A DNA stretch of 64,000 nt from Petunia secreta (lineage: Eukaryota > Streptophyta > Magnoliopsida > Solanales > Solanaceae): the NCBI GenBank assembly GCA_029990175.1, contig JARKIP010000215.1, positions 310,001-374,000 of the forward strand. Direction: 5' to 3'. Below are positions 45,769 to 58,463 of the stretch, piece after piece. A program made the translations under genes and the position numbers. Every line of letters begins with the position of its first letter. Position 1 is the first letter of the stretch. The notes under the pieces were generated by a model. That model saw only the letters and a list, made by a program, of their open reading frames with translations. It did not search any database and was not told the DNA's origin.

Positions 45769-47040
45769 CTAGAGTCGCCGAGGGACTACAACTCCCGAGC
45801 AAGGTCTTATGTCAGCATAAAGGAAAGTCATGCTACCCATAGACTTCCTTCTCAAAGCATCTGCTACAATATTTGCCTTCTCAAAATGATAGTGGATGGT
45901 GAGATCATTCAATTCAAGCCACTCTCGGCCATTGAGATCCTTTTGAGATAAGAGATACTGCAAGCTGTTGTGATTGGTATACACCTCACAAGGCTCGCCA
46001 TAAAGATAGTGCCTCTAAGCCTTTAGAGCGAACACTACAACTTCCAAATCTAGATCATGAGTCGGATAATTCTAATCATTTGACTTCAGCTGTCTGGAAG
46101 CATACACAATCACCCTCCCGTGCTGCATAAAAACACAACCACATTCTACACGGCACGCATCATAATAGACTACAAATCCACCGGTTCCAGAAGGAAGTGA
46201 TAGCACTAGAGCTAAAGTCAATATCGCCGCAAGCTTCTGGAAGCTTGCCTCACACTCATCGGACTATCAGAACTGATTTGCCTTTTGCATCAGGTGAGTC
46301 AGGGGAGCTGCAACCTCCGATAATAACCTGCCAATCCAAGGAAGCTACAGATCTTCGTGAGGGAGGTGGGACGAGGCCAATTCTACACCACCTTAATCTT
46401 CTTGGGGTATAGTTCAATCCCATCGCTGGATATCAGATGACCCAAGAATGCTGCAGAATCAATCTAGAACTTTTATTTCGAGAACTTGGCATAAAACTTA
46501 TGATCATATATAGTCTGAAGGACTACTCTCAAATGATAATCATGCTCCAACCGGCTGCAAGAATAGATAAGACTGTGATCGACGAAGACAATGACAAAAG
46601 AATCGAGGAACGAATTGAATATCCGGTTCATAAGATCCATGTAGGCTGCAAAGGCATTATTTAGCCTAAAAGACTTAATTAAGAACTCGTATGTCTGCAA
46701 CGAGTCCTAAATAAAGTCGTTGGGATATTCGACTCTCGAATCTTCAACTGATGATGATTAAACCACAAATCAATCTTAGTAAAGAAACTGGCATCTTGTA
46801 ACTGATTATATAAATTATCAATGCGAGGAAAGGAATGCTTGTTCTTGATGGTGACCTTATTTAGTTAACGATAAACAATACACATCTGCATAGTCTCATC
46901 TTTCTTCTTCACGAACAAAACAAGAGCATGGATCCGTTATCAAGCAAAGCCTACAACTACTCTTTCAGCTCCCTCAACTTTGACGGAGCCATGCGATAAG
47001 GAGGGATAGAAATAGGCTGAGTCCCTGGCACTAAATCAAT
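45769..47040 (-). pseudogene. X reverse transcriptase and RNase H, decayed
   Basis: RNase H: YTNHNSLQYLLSQKDLNGRE and ANIVADALRRKSMGS (45984-45800). RT: VLFVKKKDETMQMCI near 46900, then YEFLIKSFRLNNAFAAYMDL and FVIVFVDHSLIYS (46700-46473). The catalytic aspartate pair (usually IDD or VDD) reads VDH, so the active site is lost in addition to frame breaks. Confidence 0.7.
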
Positions 47041-47370
47041 GCTAAACTCAAGCTCCCGATCAGAAGGAAGTCCTGGAAAATCATTTGGAAATACATTAGG
47101 GAACTACCTCACAACAAGAATAGAATCGAGGGATGTAATCTCCATCGTTATATCTCGAACTATGGCGAGATACGCAACAATCCTTATTCATCATCAGCTT
47201 CGCCTGCAAGAAAGATGTAGCATGCCTTGTAGGTGGCGGTTGAGAACCCTACGACACTACTGACACTGAGTCAGGAAAAGAGAGCCGAATAGACTTGGCA
47301 TGGCAATCTAGAGTGGCATAACATGACGCCAACAATTTCATGCCGATAATGACATCAAAATTAACTATAT

Positions 47371-47646
47371 CTAACACCAGAAGGTCCACCCAAGTTTACA
47401 ACCCCCGAGGGAGATAGTACAAGCTGGATAAACTCGATCCGCCACAATCATGTCTCCAGTAGGAGTTGAAATACAGAATGGATCACGGAGACACATATAA
47501 TCAACATGAAAACCTGAGGCAAAATAATGAGATACATATGAATAGGTAGATTCTGGATCCACCAAAGAATATGAATCTCGACCAGAAAAAGATAAGGTAT
47601 CTGTAACAACAGCTGGATATGCCTCGACTTTCTGCCTGGCCGACAA
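47371..47646 (-). pseudogene. X protease fragment
   Basis: SLVDPESTYSYVSHYFASGF corresponds to the DSGATHSFVS region of chromoviral proteases, with the DSG motif changed to DPE. The following TPTGDMIVADRVYPACTISL is typical of this clade. Confidence 0.6.
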
Positions 47647-47649
47647 TGC

Positions 47650-49114
47650 ATACAGTTATCTCTGTGGCTGAGCTGAGCCGCCACTCTGAGAACCACCTCT
47701 AGAGAGACCACAAAAACCATACCCACAACCTCTGCCAAGCGGTGGTGCACCTCTAGCTGGTTGGGGCAATAAAGAAACACCCTAGGGCTGCATAAGTGCT
47801 AAAGGGTGGGGGAAAGAATGGCTACCACCCTACTGATGAAGACAAGGGAAATCCTTTTTATGGTGCCCTAAATCTTGACAGATAGATTAACCAGAAGAAT
47901 ACCTACATTGCTCAAACTGCAGGTGATCATGAGGACAAGACTAGTATGGAAACCGACTATGATAATGAACAGGCGCACCCTGAAAACCATGCGCCAATGG
48001 CTGGAGCGACCTCATAGAAGGCCTACTTTACTACTGATAACTCCTACCTCTAGATGAGGTACTAGAATGCCCTGGACCATAGGAACTCTTACTCTCACGC
48101 TCTAACTCTTCCATCTATAGTTTATAATATGTTTCATACCACCTAGTTATATCAACTATGACATCAAATGGACTCTTGGCCTTAATATCACGAGCCATCT
48201 AGGACCATAAATATGGAGAAAGCCCATTAATAAAATGTCTAACCCTCTTAGACGTCTTCTCTGCAAAATCTAGAGCGTACACTAACATCTCAAAGAACAA
48301 AAGCTTATATTCCAAGAATGTGATGTTACCATGTCCAATCCTCTCAAACTGCCTCTTCTTCTCATCCTTCTGACTGCGACGAAGAAACTTCTCCATGAAT
48401 CGATGGGAGAACCCACTCTAGGTCATCTTAGACAAGCCCTACATAGTTGATCGAAGTGTGGTCCACTAAGCTAAAGTTGGACCCTCAAAATGGAAGGCGA
48501 TATACTCAACTCCATACTGCTCAAAATACCCAAGGGCCTCAAGAATACACTAACATCAATCAAGAAACTCACGGGGCTCATTTGGTGTATGACCGAAGAA
48601 TTTCAGAGGATTAAGTCTGGTAAAATTATGGAGCCTCTCCAGATCATCAGCTTGATCTACTACCTTGGCTGGTTAACCAGTCTGAACAACCAAAGGCACA
48701 ACATCTGTTGTCTTTGAAACTTAACAACCTGGAGCATGAACTGCTGGAGCTACATCTAGAATAGGCGCTCCTTGAGCATGAGCACCAACAGCTATGGCAA
48801 CCTGAAGAGCTACCGGAGGAATAAGAGGTCCCTGGAGCATTTGCACCGCCAAGATCTCATAGAATCTCATCTGCCGGGGGAACGAATAAACCCTCATCCC
48901 CTTGCCCACCAAGAACTGGCACTGCTGCATCCTGTGCAGCTGGATCAACATGATCCACCATCCTCGCCACTTGGGTAGCTCTACCTTTGCCTCTACCACG
49001 ACCTCTATCATGGCTTCTAACGTGGCCAAACGCTCCACGTCGTGGAGCAGCAGACATAGGGGTTGCCTCTGGCTCCCCCGCCTCTCGCTGAGCAGTCGCA
49101 CACATTCTCACCAT
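47650..49114 (-). pseudogene. X gag, decayed
   Basis: The start MVRMCATAQREAGEPEAT at 49114, the Arg/Gly-rich segment, and 48396-48199 (MEKFLRRSQKDEKKRQFERI, then FAEKTSKRVRHFINGL) match the gag of Tekay-like chromoviruses. Several frames are needed and stops are frequent. Confidence 0.6.
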
Positions 49115-49186
49115 TCAGAAAAATATTTAACTTCATATAAGAATACTCAAGCACGATAGGAAGACTCTTGGGAAGACTCTAAACTA

Positions 49187-49199
49187 GGCTCTGATACCA
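49187..49199 (-). other. X primer binding site (tRNA-iMet)
   Basis: On the minus strand TGGTATCAGAGCC, 13 bases after the LTR end at 49213. Confidence 0.75.
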
Positions 49200-49212
49200 A
49201 CTTTCTATAAAC

Positions 49213-49380
49213 TGTAACTCAGCATAAAGAGATAGAACAAACTTAAATCAACACATAAAAGACTCAAAAGTTGAAATATAAAACAAATTTATGCATATAA
49301 GCTTTCAAAGAATGCAGCTAGGTACCTAGTACCAAGGTCTAGAGGCACTTGTCGGGTACTCGCAGGGCCTAGCTGAGAAT
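49213..49380 (-). repeat. X 5' LTR remnant (about 170 bp)
   Basis: Matches the end of X's other LTR (11169-11330). Homology then stops, and from about 49381 the sequence matches Y's LTR at 63474 instead. The rest of X's 5' LTR is missing. Confidence 0.5.
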
Positions 49381-51217
49381 TTGAGTCGTGTCAGGACTCC
49401 ATAGCAGATAGCCAAACATAAAGAAATCAAAGGACATGAGTAATATATCGACAGAAAATAATTGAAAGAAAAAAAAAACAACAAAAAAACAATAGTATTA
49501 AAATAGTAGTTTCAAAATAGTTTTTTACTCAACTTATTTCAACACAATATAATAAGTAATCACAAATATACAACATCAAGTATGATCTCAAATGTAGCTG
49601 ATGATGGTAGGAACATGTGCATAAACCCTCCAACATTTTTTAAATGTATGTGATGATGATAAGAACCCATACATAAATCCCCTAGCATTGCATAACTACT
49701 TGGCCAAGTCCGCTCTAGAGAACTTATGCATAACCCTTCCGACATTCTCATAAAGTCCATGCTCACAAGAACAAATACTCAACAATACCAAAAAAACTCA
49801 AAAATCAGATAACAAATCAATAAAATCACAATAGAAATTCAATATAAATTCAAAATCAACAAACAAGCATAAAAAAACACACCACATGACAGTTATATAT
49901 GCATGAAATAAACATACATAGAATCACAACTTAGGAAAAATCCACTAAGAGAAAGGTATAGAATCACTTCCTCGCTATACCAATAGCTAACTTGCACATT
50001 ATTTTCATTTCCACGTTCAAATCCCTCTAAACGAGTTCAGTTTATATAAAATAATAAATAATATGTTAATGTAAGCTAAGTAGCAAATCTAGATTTTTAG
50101 GACAAGTGGGTTAAAAAGTCAACCCTGAACAACATACCTGAATACCAGAAAGAATAACGTTTTGTGATTACCCATAACCCCATGAGTCCAAAAGTATGAT
50201 TACCTTTCCCATCAGACTTCACTTACGTCTTCAATTCCCTTGTTTATCAATTTTTGAATATATGTTAAAATTCAGTAGATTCGAATATACATTCATGTAA
50301 CTCATTTAAATATGAGTTCTTACATATAAACTGTTTCCAAATTAAAATTCATTTACTCCTTCAAATTTTAAAAAGTACTTAATATTAGGTAATATCAGGA
50401 TTTAACAGATGAAATCGACACAAAGTCTAGTACAAAAACACCAAAAAGTAGCAACACCAACAAAAAGAACAACAACAGAGAATCATTATCTTAAAACCTA
50501 TAAAAAACTTTCACTCCAAAAAATAAAGTTTACGAGCTCCTCTCGGCATAAAAATAGTGAAAAGTGACTTAAAATCACGAAACTTAGCTTTATATAGAAA
50601 CTCACGTTACTCAGTGGTATCATGGACAACCTATTGCAATCAGAATGAATACATTTAAAATTACTCAGTACTATCCGACCATGTATTCAGCATGGTCGAG
50701 CATGGTAATTTCAAGCACTAGAACCAACATTTTGCGTAGTCACCTTTCTGGCCATAATTAGGTCATAAAACCTCAAAATTTGATGATTCTAGTTTCTCTG
50801 AGTCCAAACTTTTGATATACATCTAATAGCTACTTTGTAAATCAATTATATGCAAGAGAACATAAATCGAGGGGTCAGTTTTATATGCCAGAAACTATCC
50901 ATTTTTCTCCATGTATTGAAACTTGATGAAAAAACTCGAACATCATATATGAAAGTTGATACTAAGTTACAAATGATCATACGAACATATCAGAATTGAT
51001 GGATTTTCAATTGGATCTTATTTATGAAAAATGAGATGTTGAGTTCATATTAACTTATCGACTGCATTAAAAAATGAATCTTCTTTCAAACCCAACCAAA
51101 CGACCGCTGAATAACTTCAAGTTTTACTGCCAAGTTATAAACGGTAATTCAAAGTATCATAACTTTTTACATGCAAAATGGAGGTTTGGATCGAAAAATG
51201 ACAACCATGTTGTTACA
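49381..51217 (-). repeat. Y left LTR, proximal part
   Basis: 49385-49770 matches 63474-63830 (ACTCCATAGC, then GTACGATC/GTATGATC.CAAATGTA, then TGGCAAAGTCCGCTC/TGGCCAAGTCCGCTC, then TATTCTCATAAA). It ends GTTACA at 51217; read on the minus strand the LTR starts TGTAAC next to a polypurine tract. Non-coding. Confidence 0.55.
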
Positions 51218-54200
51218 CTCTCCACTGCTTAAATACAAGTTTGTCCTCGAACTTACCCAAAATATAAACAGTGACTCAAAACCTCAATACAAATTGTTAT
51301 ACAAGTCAGAAATGACCTAGAAAATTTAAAGCACCTCTCTGTTCGCCAAACAAACTTTCAAATACATGATATGAAAGGTCGGGTTGTTTCTTTTAGTATG
51401 GGGATGAGTTTCTTTCGAAATACCTATTACATAACCTATGAATCACACAAAACTTCACACTTACGTCTTAAATTACTTAACAAAGCTTTTGGAACCAATG
51501 ACTCGCCAAATGGAGCAGATTTACCCAAATTAGCTCACTATGGTCATATTTTTATTGATATCGACTAGAAAGTAAAATTTCTTTCCACATCGATTCAAAC
51601 AATCTCCAAGTGAGCTCTAATTTAATACTCAAGTAAAATAGAACAAAAAGGAGCTACTGTCAATTTATGAATTAGAGTTGAAATGCTCAAAATAATACAT
51701 CAATCCATTATAGAAATACGAATGACTTTTCTAAGGTCAACAACCAACTCATCATGCTGAAATTCATCACGACATCACTTCATTCATTATACTTCACCCA
51801 ACTAATTACCTAGGTAATCAAAATCAACTAAGTCCCGAGATTTTTTAAAATTTTGGTGAGTCTTATTTTAAATTGGGCTATCCTTAAAAATTCAAATCAA
51901 TTGAAAGCAAATGTCCAGCATATAGATACCTGACAGAGCCAACTTCATAAGTAATGATCAAATTATAATAAACATAATTGGGCCAAACACTGATGCATAA
52001 GAAACTAAATAACTGCAAAATGCTATAATAATGCAAACTAAAGAAAACATGAGATTAGTACTTATCTGATCAGTAAAACCCCGAGTATTGCTCGCATAAA
52101 TGCGTTTCGTGCATTACTTGTCTGATACAGAACATGACATGAATGTTTCAATATACATGCTTCATCCAATAAGAAGTTATCAACTAAGGGTATAAACATT
52201 AATAACAAATAAATTGGCATGAGTAGTATGCATAACTTCTGATCAATACAGGAAATTAGAACATGCATAAGCATCTAATATGAAATGAATCACCAATAAA
52301 GCAGTGAAATACTTACCATGAGATCCCCTCATGTCCAAGTGGACCAAATTTAACACACCACGTGATACTCCAGGAGCATCAAACGTACCCAAATAAAGAT
52401 ATGTTATCATGATGAAAATATAAAATAACTGTGCAAGCATCATACCAACTTTCCACACGTGCCAAAGAATCTCATATCATTTGCCTACAACAAAAAATGA
52501 ATTCAGTGGTTACACAACTCCTATATTTAAGCATGAAACTTACATACCACAAACTTGGGCTTCAACATGACACGATTGCAAGACTAGTGTTGTGTCCGCA
52601 CAGATATGGCGATTAGATCAGCATGGTCAGGCTAAGAGCTTTGCAGTCACTAACATATTTCTACAAAGCGTATGACTGCAGTGGGTCTCTCGTAATTACG
52701 CAAGTCAATGACTGTACCATTACAATAATTACTAGATTACATACTAAATAGCGCCCAAATTCACACGTGACACTTTTTGAGAAGCCTTCCACTATTGATG
52801 ATCGCAAAAAATTCTATTGAGGGTGAGAGATCATCTCATAAGCTTTCAAACCCTTCCCACAAACTTTAAGCATAACCATCAAGAGTGTAAGTAGTCCACC
52901 TAGACTAACCCTTAGTCCATGATACAAGTAATAGTTCCCTCAACTTAAGCACCCAAGCTTTATAACACAAAATTCTTATATGAGATCAAAGCTCAAATCA
53001 ATACATACACAAACTTTACAAGTCTGAACACAGTCGACCAAACTTCATCCCGACTTCATCAAAGTCGAGAATGAACCTAACACAAGTTCCATAGACCCAC
53101 TTCAACTTTTGATAGGTCATCATCAACTCTTGGGTCAAAGCATTTATATTACCAAGATATTAAGAACTAGAAGAAATTATCAAACACGAGTCCTATTATT
53201 GAAGACAAATAATAAAAAATTACAAAACCTTACCTCCCTATGTAGTATCCACAAACGATGGCAAACATCTACCTGGACTCAAAACAATTAAAAATCATAT
53301 TGCAAATATTATGAACCGCATAATACACCAAACTTACTAGGTAAATTGAAGCTTTCGCAAGCCCGAACAAGACATGCAAGAATCACAATATCTATTCCTA
53401 ATAGGTTGCACTATTTGAAACACATAATAAATTTCTGAAGTCTGATCCTCTAAACTCAGCTTTCCTTTCCTTTACAAAATAAAAGGCTCTTTCATTCGAT
53501 ATGGAATTCACTGAGAATAAGTATGGCCAATACTACTAAGAGGGATTGTATACACAGCAATAATTAACTCCAAATCAAAAATGATGATACAACCACAATT
53601 ATAGATTTGTTACTCATAAAATGAATGACCTAAAAAATGGCTCAAAAAGCACTATCGATAAGCACAAACATTGAAGGATTTATGATAACACCAAAACTCA
53701 CATTCATCAATGACCTGATAATCATATCCCACATCATATAGCAACCATAACTAGCATAGAGATTTGAATCATAATTATCTCCATATCTCTATTACAACTG
53801 GAGATATCTCAATATCAATTCAAATTCTGACGAAATAATGCCCACTTTAAAGCTATTCACATTGATCTATTCAAAGTCACTGATACTGGTAACACAATTT
53901 CATCCCACAAGTGAATCACTAGAACTTAAGTTTTCATCCAGAAATATTTTAACTTGTTACACCGACATACCTTCTCCCCTAGAGCTAAACACAAAAGTTA
54001 GAAATAGTCCAAGCCTTCCGGCAACATTTACGAATCTCACTTCCCAATACTAGGGTACTTTTACATGAAGTCATACTTATCCCATGAAGGCATTGAAACA
54101 AACACATCATTTATATTGAGGAACATGCTTAACATGTCCTCAGAACACATTTCTAAAACCTCAGGTATTACCAGAATAAGAATATGAAATTTTAGAAACC

Positions 54201-54316
54201 AAGTTAGTATCGGATATACCAATCATGACTTTAGTCATAATTTTTCTCGTTCCCACACAAGATATAATTGTAGACGAAGGTGACTAACAAGAACTCTACC
54301 GGCAAACTCGCCACAT
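51218..54316 (-). other. Y internal region, proximal part: polypurine tract then non-coding DNA
   Basis: On the minus strand GTTCGAGGACAAACTTG then AAGCAGTGGAGAG (51218-51250) is the 3' end signal of a Tekay-like element. The next 3 kb has only short unrelated ORFs and no gag or pol match in any frame. Y may therefore be a non-autonomous or very decayed element. Confidence 0.45.
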
Positions 54317-54339
54317 TACCACTACTAAAAAAACCGGGA

Positions 54340-54530
54340 TCTTCGACCACCATCAGGCGACCGAAAATCGGTCTCCATAGCTGTGCGACCGATTTTCGGT
54401 CGCACATACAACGAAAAAAAGTGGCGACCGACAATCGGTCGCATAGCGGTCTTTGAAAAATTTGACTTTTTTAGTCAAAGCTAGGCGACCGAAAATCGGT
54501 CGCCTGTCGGTCGCCTAACTGTGACTAAAA
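54340..54530. repeat. F left subterminal repeats (right set 57020-57390)
   Basis: About five copies on the left and about nine on the right of GCGACCGA with its complement TCGGTCGC, mostly arranged as palindromes with a 2-4 base centre (AAA, TTT, CAA, CAG, CAT). In CACTA elements such subterminal repeats bind the TNPA-type protein. Confidence 0.8.
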
Positions 54531-55039
54531 ACGGGGCAGAACCCCTTTCTCCCCCATTTCAACATACCCATTTTACTTCCAATCCCTAAAAACCGAACCC
54601 CCCACCCCATAACCAACTATCCACCATTACATACCCCATATAACTTTAAATTACTACTCTATAACCTCCAACATAACATCTAACACAATCTACACCTACT
54701 AATTCAAGGTAAATTTTATTTTTTAGTAATTTTTGTTATTTTTTTAAAAACTCATATAATGACTTTTTAATTCACTTTTTTTTGTAGTTATTGGGTGGAT
54801 AGCACATTGGTAACTCATATTACAAGCGATTGGATCCCATACAAAGTTGAGGTAATTTTTTTTTGGTTTAATAATCCGAATTTAATTATATATATATTTT
54901 TAAATAATGGAGAGCCTATATATGTTGTTTACATGTTAGTTGTTAGTTATTATTGGTTTATTCTATATAATGTGATGTCGAGTAAGTTGTTTTGGGTTGA
55001 TGAACTTTAAATATAGGGTTGTGATGTTTGTGATTCATT

Positions 55040-55965
55040 ATGCCAAATTACTATATTTGGCGTTATCATGGAGAGCCGTGGGATTTACAGGGGCACATTC
55101 AAATGCTTCAAAATATTCATGACACTAGTAGTTCTCCGGTTTTGGAACCAGACCGTAATGATTATAGAATGGATGATATGGTTCGTGATGCTTTTGGTAT
55201 GTACCCGGATAATGATCCCATGCAGCCGGGTACATCACAGCCTAACACTGAGCACATTCTCAATGCCGAGGCAAGTGAATTCTATAAAATGTTGGAGGAA
55301 GCAAGTCGTCCATTCCATGAGGGCTCGGTACATTCCAAGTTGTCTGTTGCTGTCAGATTGCAGAGTATCAAATCAGATTATAGTATTTCTCAAGCTGCCA
55401 TGGATTCCATCATAGGCCTTATGAATGAACTAAAGCTGACTAACATGGACTTACCAACTTCTTATTACTTCACTAAGAAATTGGTTTCCTCATTAGGCCT
55501 TACTTCTCATAAGATTCATTGTTGTGTTAATGGTTGCATGTTATATTACAAGGATGATGCAGAGCTCGTGCAATGTAGATTTGTGAGGAGCCTCGATACA
55601 AGCCCGAGAAAAATAAAAAAAAGAAGCTGAAACCTGTTAAGTGGATGCATTACTTGCCGCTTATACCCAGGTTAAAGAGGTTGTATGCTTCGATGAGTTC
55701 TGCTCCTCACATGAGGTGGCATCATGAGCGGACCAGGCAGGCGGGTATTCTATCACACCCCTCAGATGGTGAGGCATGGAAACACTTTGATCAAGTGTAT
55801 CCGGCATTTGCTAGCGAGCCGAGGAATGTAAGGTTGGGGCTGTGTTCCGATGGCTTCACCCCTTTTGATGTCTCGTCTACGCCATATTCTTGTTGGCCCG
55901 TATTTGTCACACCATACAACCTGCCTCCCGGAATGTGCATGACCAGTCCATATCTTTTTTTGAAT
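55040..55965 (+). pseudogene. F TNP2-like transposase, N-terminal part, truncated
   Basis: ATG 55040 (MPNYYIWRYHGEPWD). MVRDAFGMYP, the EASEFYKMLEEASRPFHEG segment, SKLSVAVRLQSIKSDYSIS and LPTSYYFTKKLVSSLGL, followed by HKIHCCVNGCMLYYKDD, match the conserved start of CACTA TNP2 transposases. One base is missing near 55580 (frame change). The protein then continues as KWMHYLPLIPRLKRLYAS, HPSDGEAWKHFDQVYPAFA, VRLGLCSDGFTPFDVSS and WPVFVTPYNLPPGMCM. It ends at about 55965, where the sequence switches to the TNPA-like gene, so the catalytic remainder is absent. Confidence 0.85.
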
Positions 55966-56788
55966 TGTGTAATACCGAGTTCGAGGCGAAGAGCGAACAA
56001 GGCAAGGCTGCGCGAGCGTCGGAAAAGGGTGGATCGCTCCATACCGGTGGCTCAATTAGTGCGGCTACACAGAAGATGCGCTTGGTACAGTTATTTAATT
56101 GATTGATTATTTACTTGAACAGTTGATTTTTTGTCTAACATATTATGACTTTTAATTTGTAGGAAAAGAAAGAAAAGCGCACTATTCCCGTGCTCGAGCT
56201 GCACAAGATCAGGCATACAAAGGGTGCCAAGAAGGGCGGTGGAGAGTGGGTCGAGCCCCGCGTAAAAGAAGTTTGGGTAAGTTTGTAAAATTCGATCTTT
56301 AGTCGCGCCAATCCTTCAACGTTTAGTCTTTCTATTAACATCATTAATATATTTATGTTATTCAGGAAAAGGCTACAAAGGCTGTGGAAGAGTGGACATC
56401 GACTCAAGCATCGGACGCCGGAAGCAGCACCCCGGCTCCCTTGACGTTCGAGAAAGAAAAGGAAATATGGGTCGAAACTGTTGGAGGGGTTAAGAAGGGG
56501 TCTGCTTATGGTCTTGGATCGCTATTTGCTTCGGATAAGCATAATGCTCGCTTTTTGGGCACTTCAGTTACTTCTTCTCCGTCGAGCTCTGTTGATCCTG
56601 CTGAAATGGCTCAAATGAGAGAGCAGATCGCACAGCTGTCGAGAGTAAATCAAGAAACGCAAGACTTTATCAAAAAGCTCCTTGCCAAAAAAGAGAAGAA
56701 GAAAGCGAGAAGAAAGCATAAGAGCAAGCATCGACGCAACTCCTCTTCCTCTTCCGAGTCCGGTTCTAGCTCTGCCTCGACCGAGTAG
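55965..56788 (+). pseudogene. F TNPA-like gene, C-terminal exons
   Basis: Exon a, about 55965-56084 (FELCNTEFEAKSEQGKAARA, SLHTGGSI); exon b 56163-56276 (TIPVLELHKIRHTKGAKK, WVEPRVKEVW); exon c 56366-56788, with GT-AG borders and one frame. The pattern (KSEQ, then LHTGGSIS, then ELH/THTRK, then WVE.R) is that of the plant En/Spm 'Ptta' proteins. Exon c ends with a coiled coil (about 56600-56680) and a Lys/Arg then Ser-rich tail. The 5' exons were lost in the deletion that joined this gene to TNP2. Confidence 0.75.
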
Positions 56789-57403
56789 TCTTATGTGATT
56801 GTGGATAACTGCCTGTGAAGCTTTATGTTAACAATTTCAAGACATAATTAACTAATGTTGTTGGATGTTTTTGAAATGTTAGGTTTTGTTGCGTTGTGTT
56901 TGAATTAGTGTTTTTATTGTTTTCGAATGCATTTTTCTGTTGAAAACAGGTTTTTGCTACTGGTTTTTGCTGTTGCTACTGCCTGAAAACAGGTTTTTTA
57001 TTGCAGGTTTTTTCCAGTTTGGCGACCGACTTTCAGTCGCCAAGTCAGTGGCAAACATTGACCAAGTAGGCGACCGACAGTCGGTCGCACAGCATAGGCG
57101 ACCGACATTCGGTCGCCTACTTGGTCACAGTTAATTCCAACAAATTGACCAAGTAGGCGACCGAATGTCGGTCGCATATGCTGTGCGACCGACTGTCGGT
57201 CGCCTACTTGGTCAATTTGTCTATCCTACTATGTGACTGAATGTCGGTCGCATAGTGGTCGAAGTGTCGACCAATTTTCGGTCGCAGGGCTTTTTGTTAC
57301 CATTAATTCTCCGACCGCCCATATCGGTCGCCGATCGGTCGACTGGGCGACCATTATGCGACCGATCGGGCGGTCGGAGATCTCGATTTTTTTAGTAGTG
57401 TAC

Positions 57404-58450
57404 GAACAGAAACTTGACTGCTTAAGTCTTGAAGCCAAAAACTCATGACGAGAAGAGTTAATTTACCAAAAGCATCTTACCTCTGAGTCGGATCATACAA
57501 AATTTACACTATTTATCCAACAAGATATAGAGATATATAGAAATTAGTGGTACCCGTTCTAAAATAAATATCAAAACCAAAATAACTCATGCAAAGATAT
57601 ATATGCTAAACTCTAACCTTGTACAACCACAGTTTTGTACTATTAATATCTCTTTAAGCTTTCCAAATTCAAGTCATGTCTAGTACAACACATACGAAGA
57701 TACACAAGGATAAAACATTATATCCGTCAATAGTCATAGCAACTTGCCTACTGAAACTTTCGGCTAACTCATCTTCAGTGCCAAGGGCATCCGAATTTTT
57801 CATTTAAGCCTTGAAACAAACACCTCGTATGCAAAGAATAGACAATCCAACTTATCTAACATTCCATTTCTCAAACTGATTCATGAACTGCCAGACCAAA
57901 TGCTTTACATGTGTCTTACATGCTAACTTTTCATATTTCTGAGGTATAAAGAACATCGCTTACACAATTTATAGATTGCGAGAGCCTAATTTTGTACCAC
58001 TATGAAGAGTCATTTCCATTACGTCTTAACTTTCAAAAAGCAATGCTCCAAATCATGGAATACCCATTACACACAAAAATTCTCAATGAAACTTAAGAAT
58101 CACGATATAGCTGAAATCATTCCCTTCTATCCTAATTTATTGATTGAAGTAAAAAAGAATCATAAATCAGAATCTCATTTTGAATCTTTGAACCTTTATT
58201 TCGAACATATAAGGTGTCTTGCCTTCCTTATGAAGCTTCTGAATTTATCATTGTCTGGATAGAATAATGAACCTTCACCATCTCAAAAACGAACATTAGA
58301 ATAAATCAATCTTTCACTTTAAATCTCAATGGACGAGATAAATAATAAAATAGAGAAAACTTTCTAACGTACCCTATAGCCTCTGGAAGACTGTGAATCA
58401 ACGAGACTCTACTAGGTACTTATCATGACTTACGAAGACACTAAACATGT
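57404..58450 (-). other. Y internal region, distal part, no gene seen
   Basis: Continuation of Y after F, up to its primer site. AT-rich; the short ORFs have no recognisable similarity. Confidence 0.45.
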
Positions 58451-58463
58451 GGCTTTGATACCA
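58451..58463 (-). other. Y primer binding site (decayed, tRNA-iMet type)
   Basis: On the minus strand TGGTATCAAAGCC, one mismatch from the chromovirus primer site, three bases after an LTR end ..AAGACA. Confidence 0.6.

Larger units (their letters stand above)
11169..49380 (-). mobile_element. X: decayed minus-strand Ty3/gypsy chromovirus (Tekay/Del-like) split by A
   Basis: The minus-strand order is gag (about 49114), protease, RT, RNase H, integrase (44492), polypurine tract, 3' LTR. A primer site at 49187-49199 fixes the 5' end. Its 3' LTR is 11169-11808 plus 42906-44107, split by the 31-kb element A. On the right only about 170 bp of the 5' LTR (49213 to about 49380) remains; it matches 11169-11330. 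Beyond it the sequence is Y LTR. All ORFs carry many stops and frameshifts. X appears to have inserted into the left LTR of Y. Confidence 0.65.
54320..57400 (+). mobile_element. F: CACTA (En/Spm-type) transposon, internally deleted
   Basis: Ends CACTACTAAAAAAACC and its inverted partner TTTTTTTAGTAGTG; target duplication TAC at 54317-54319 and 57401-57403. Both subterminal regions are packed with the inverted motif GCGACCGA..TCGGTCGC. Inside are the 5' part of a TNP2-like transposase gene joined to the 3' part of a TNPA-like gene. At 3081 bp it is far shorter than autonomous plant CACTA elements. It interrupts Y's internal region. Confidence 0.93.

Noticed and set aside
51371..53291. Short ORFs in the Y internal region
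   Set aside because: All are under 80 codons and AT-rich, with no recognisable motif and no shared splice pattern.
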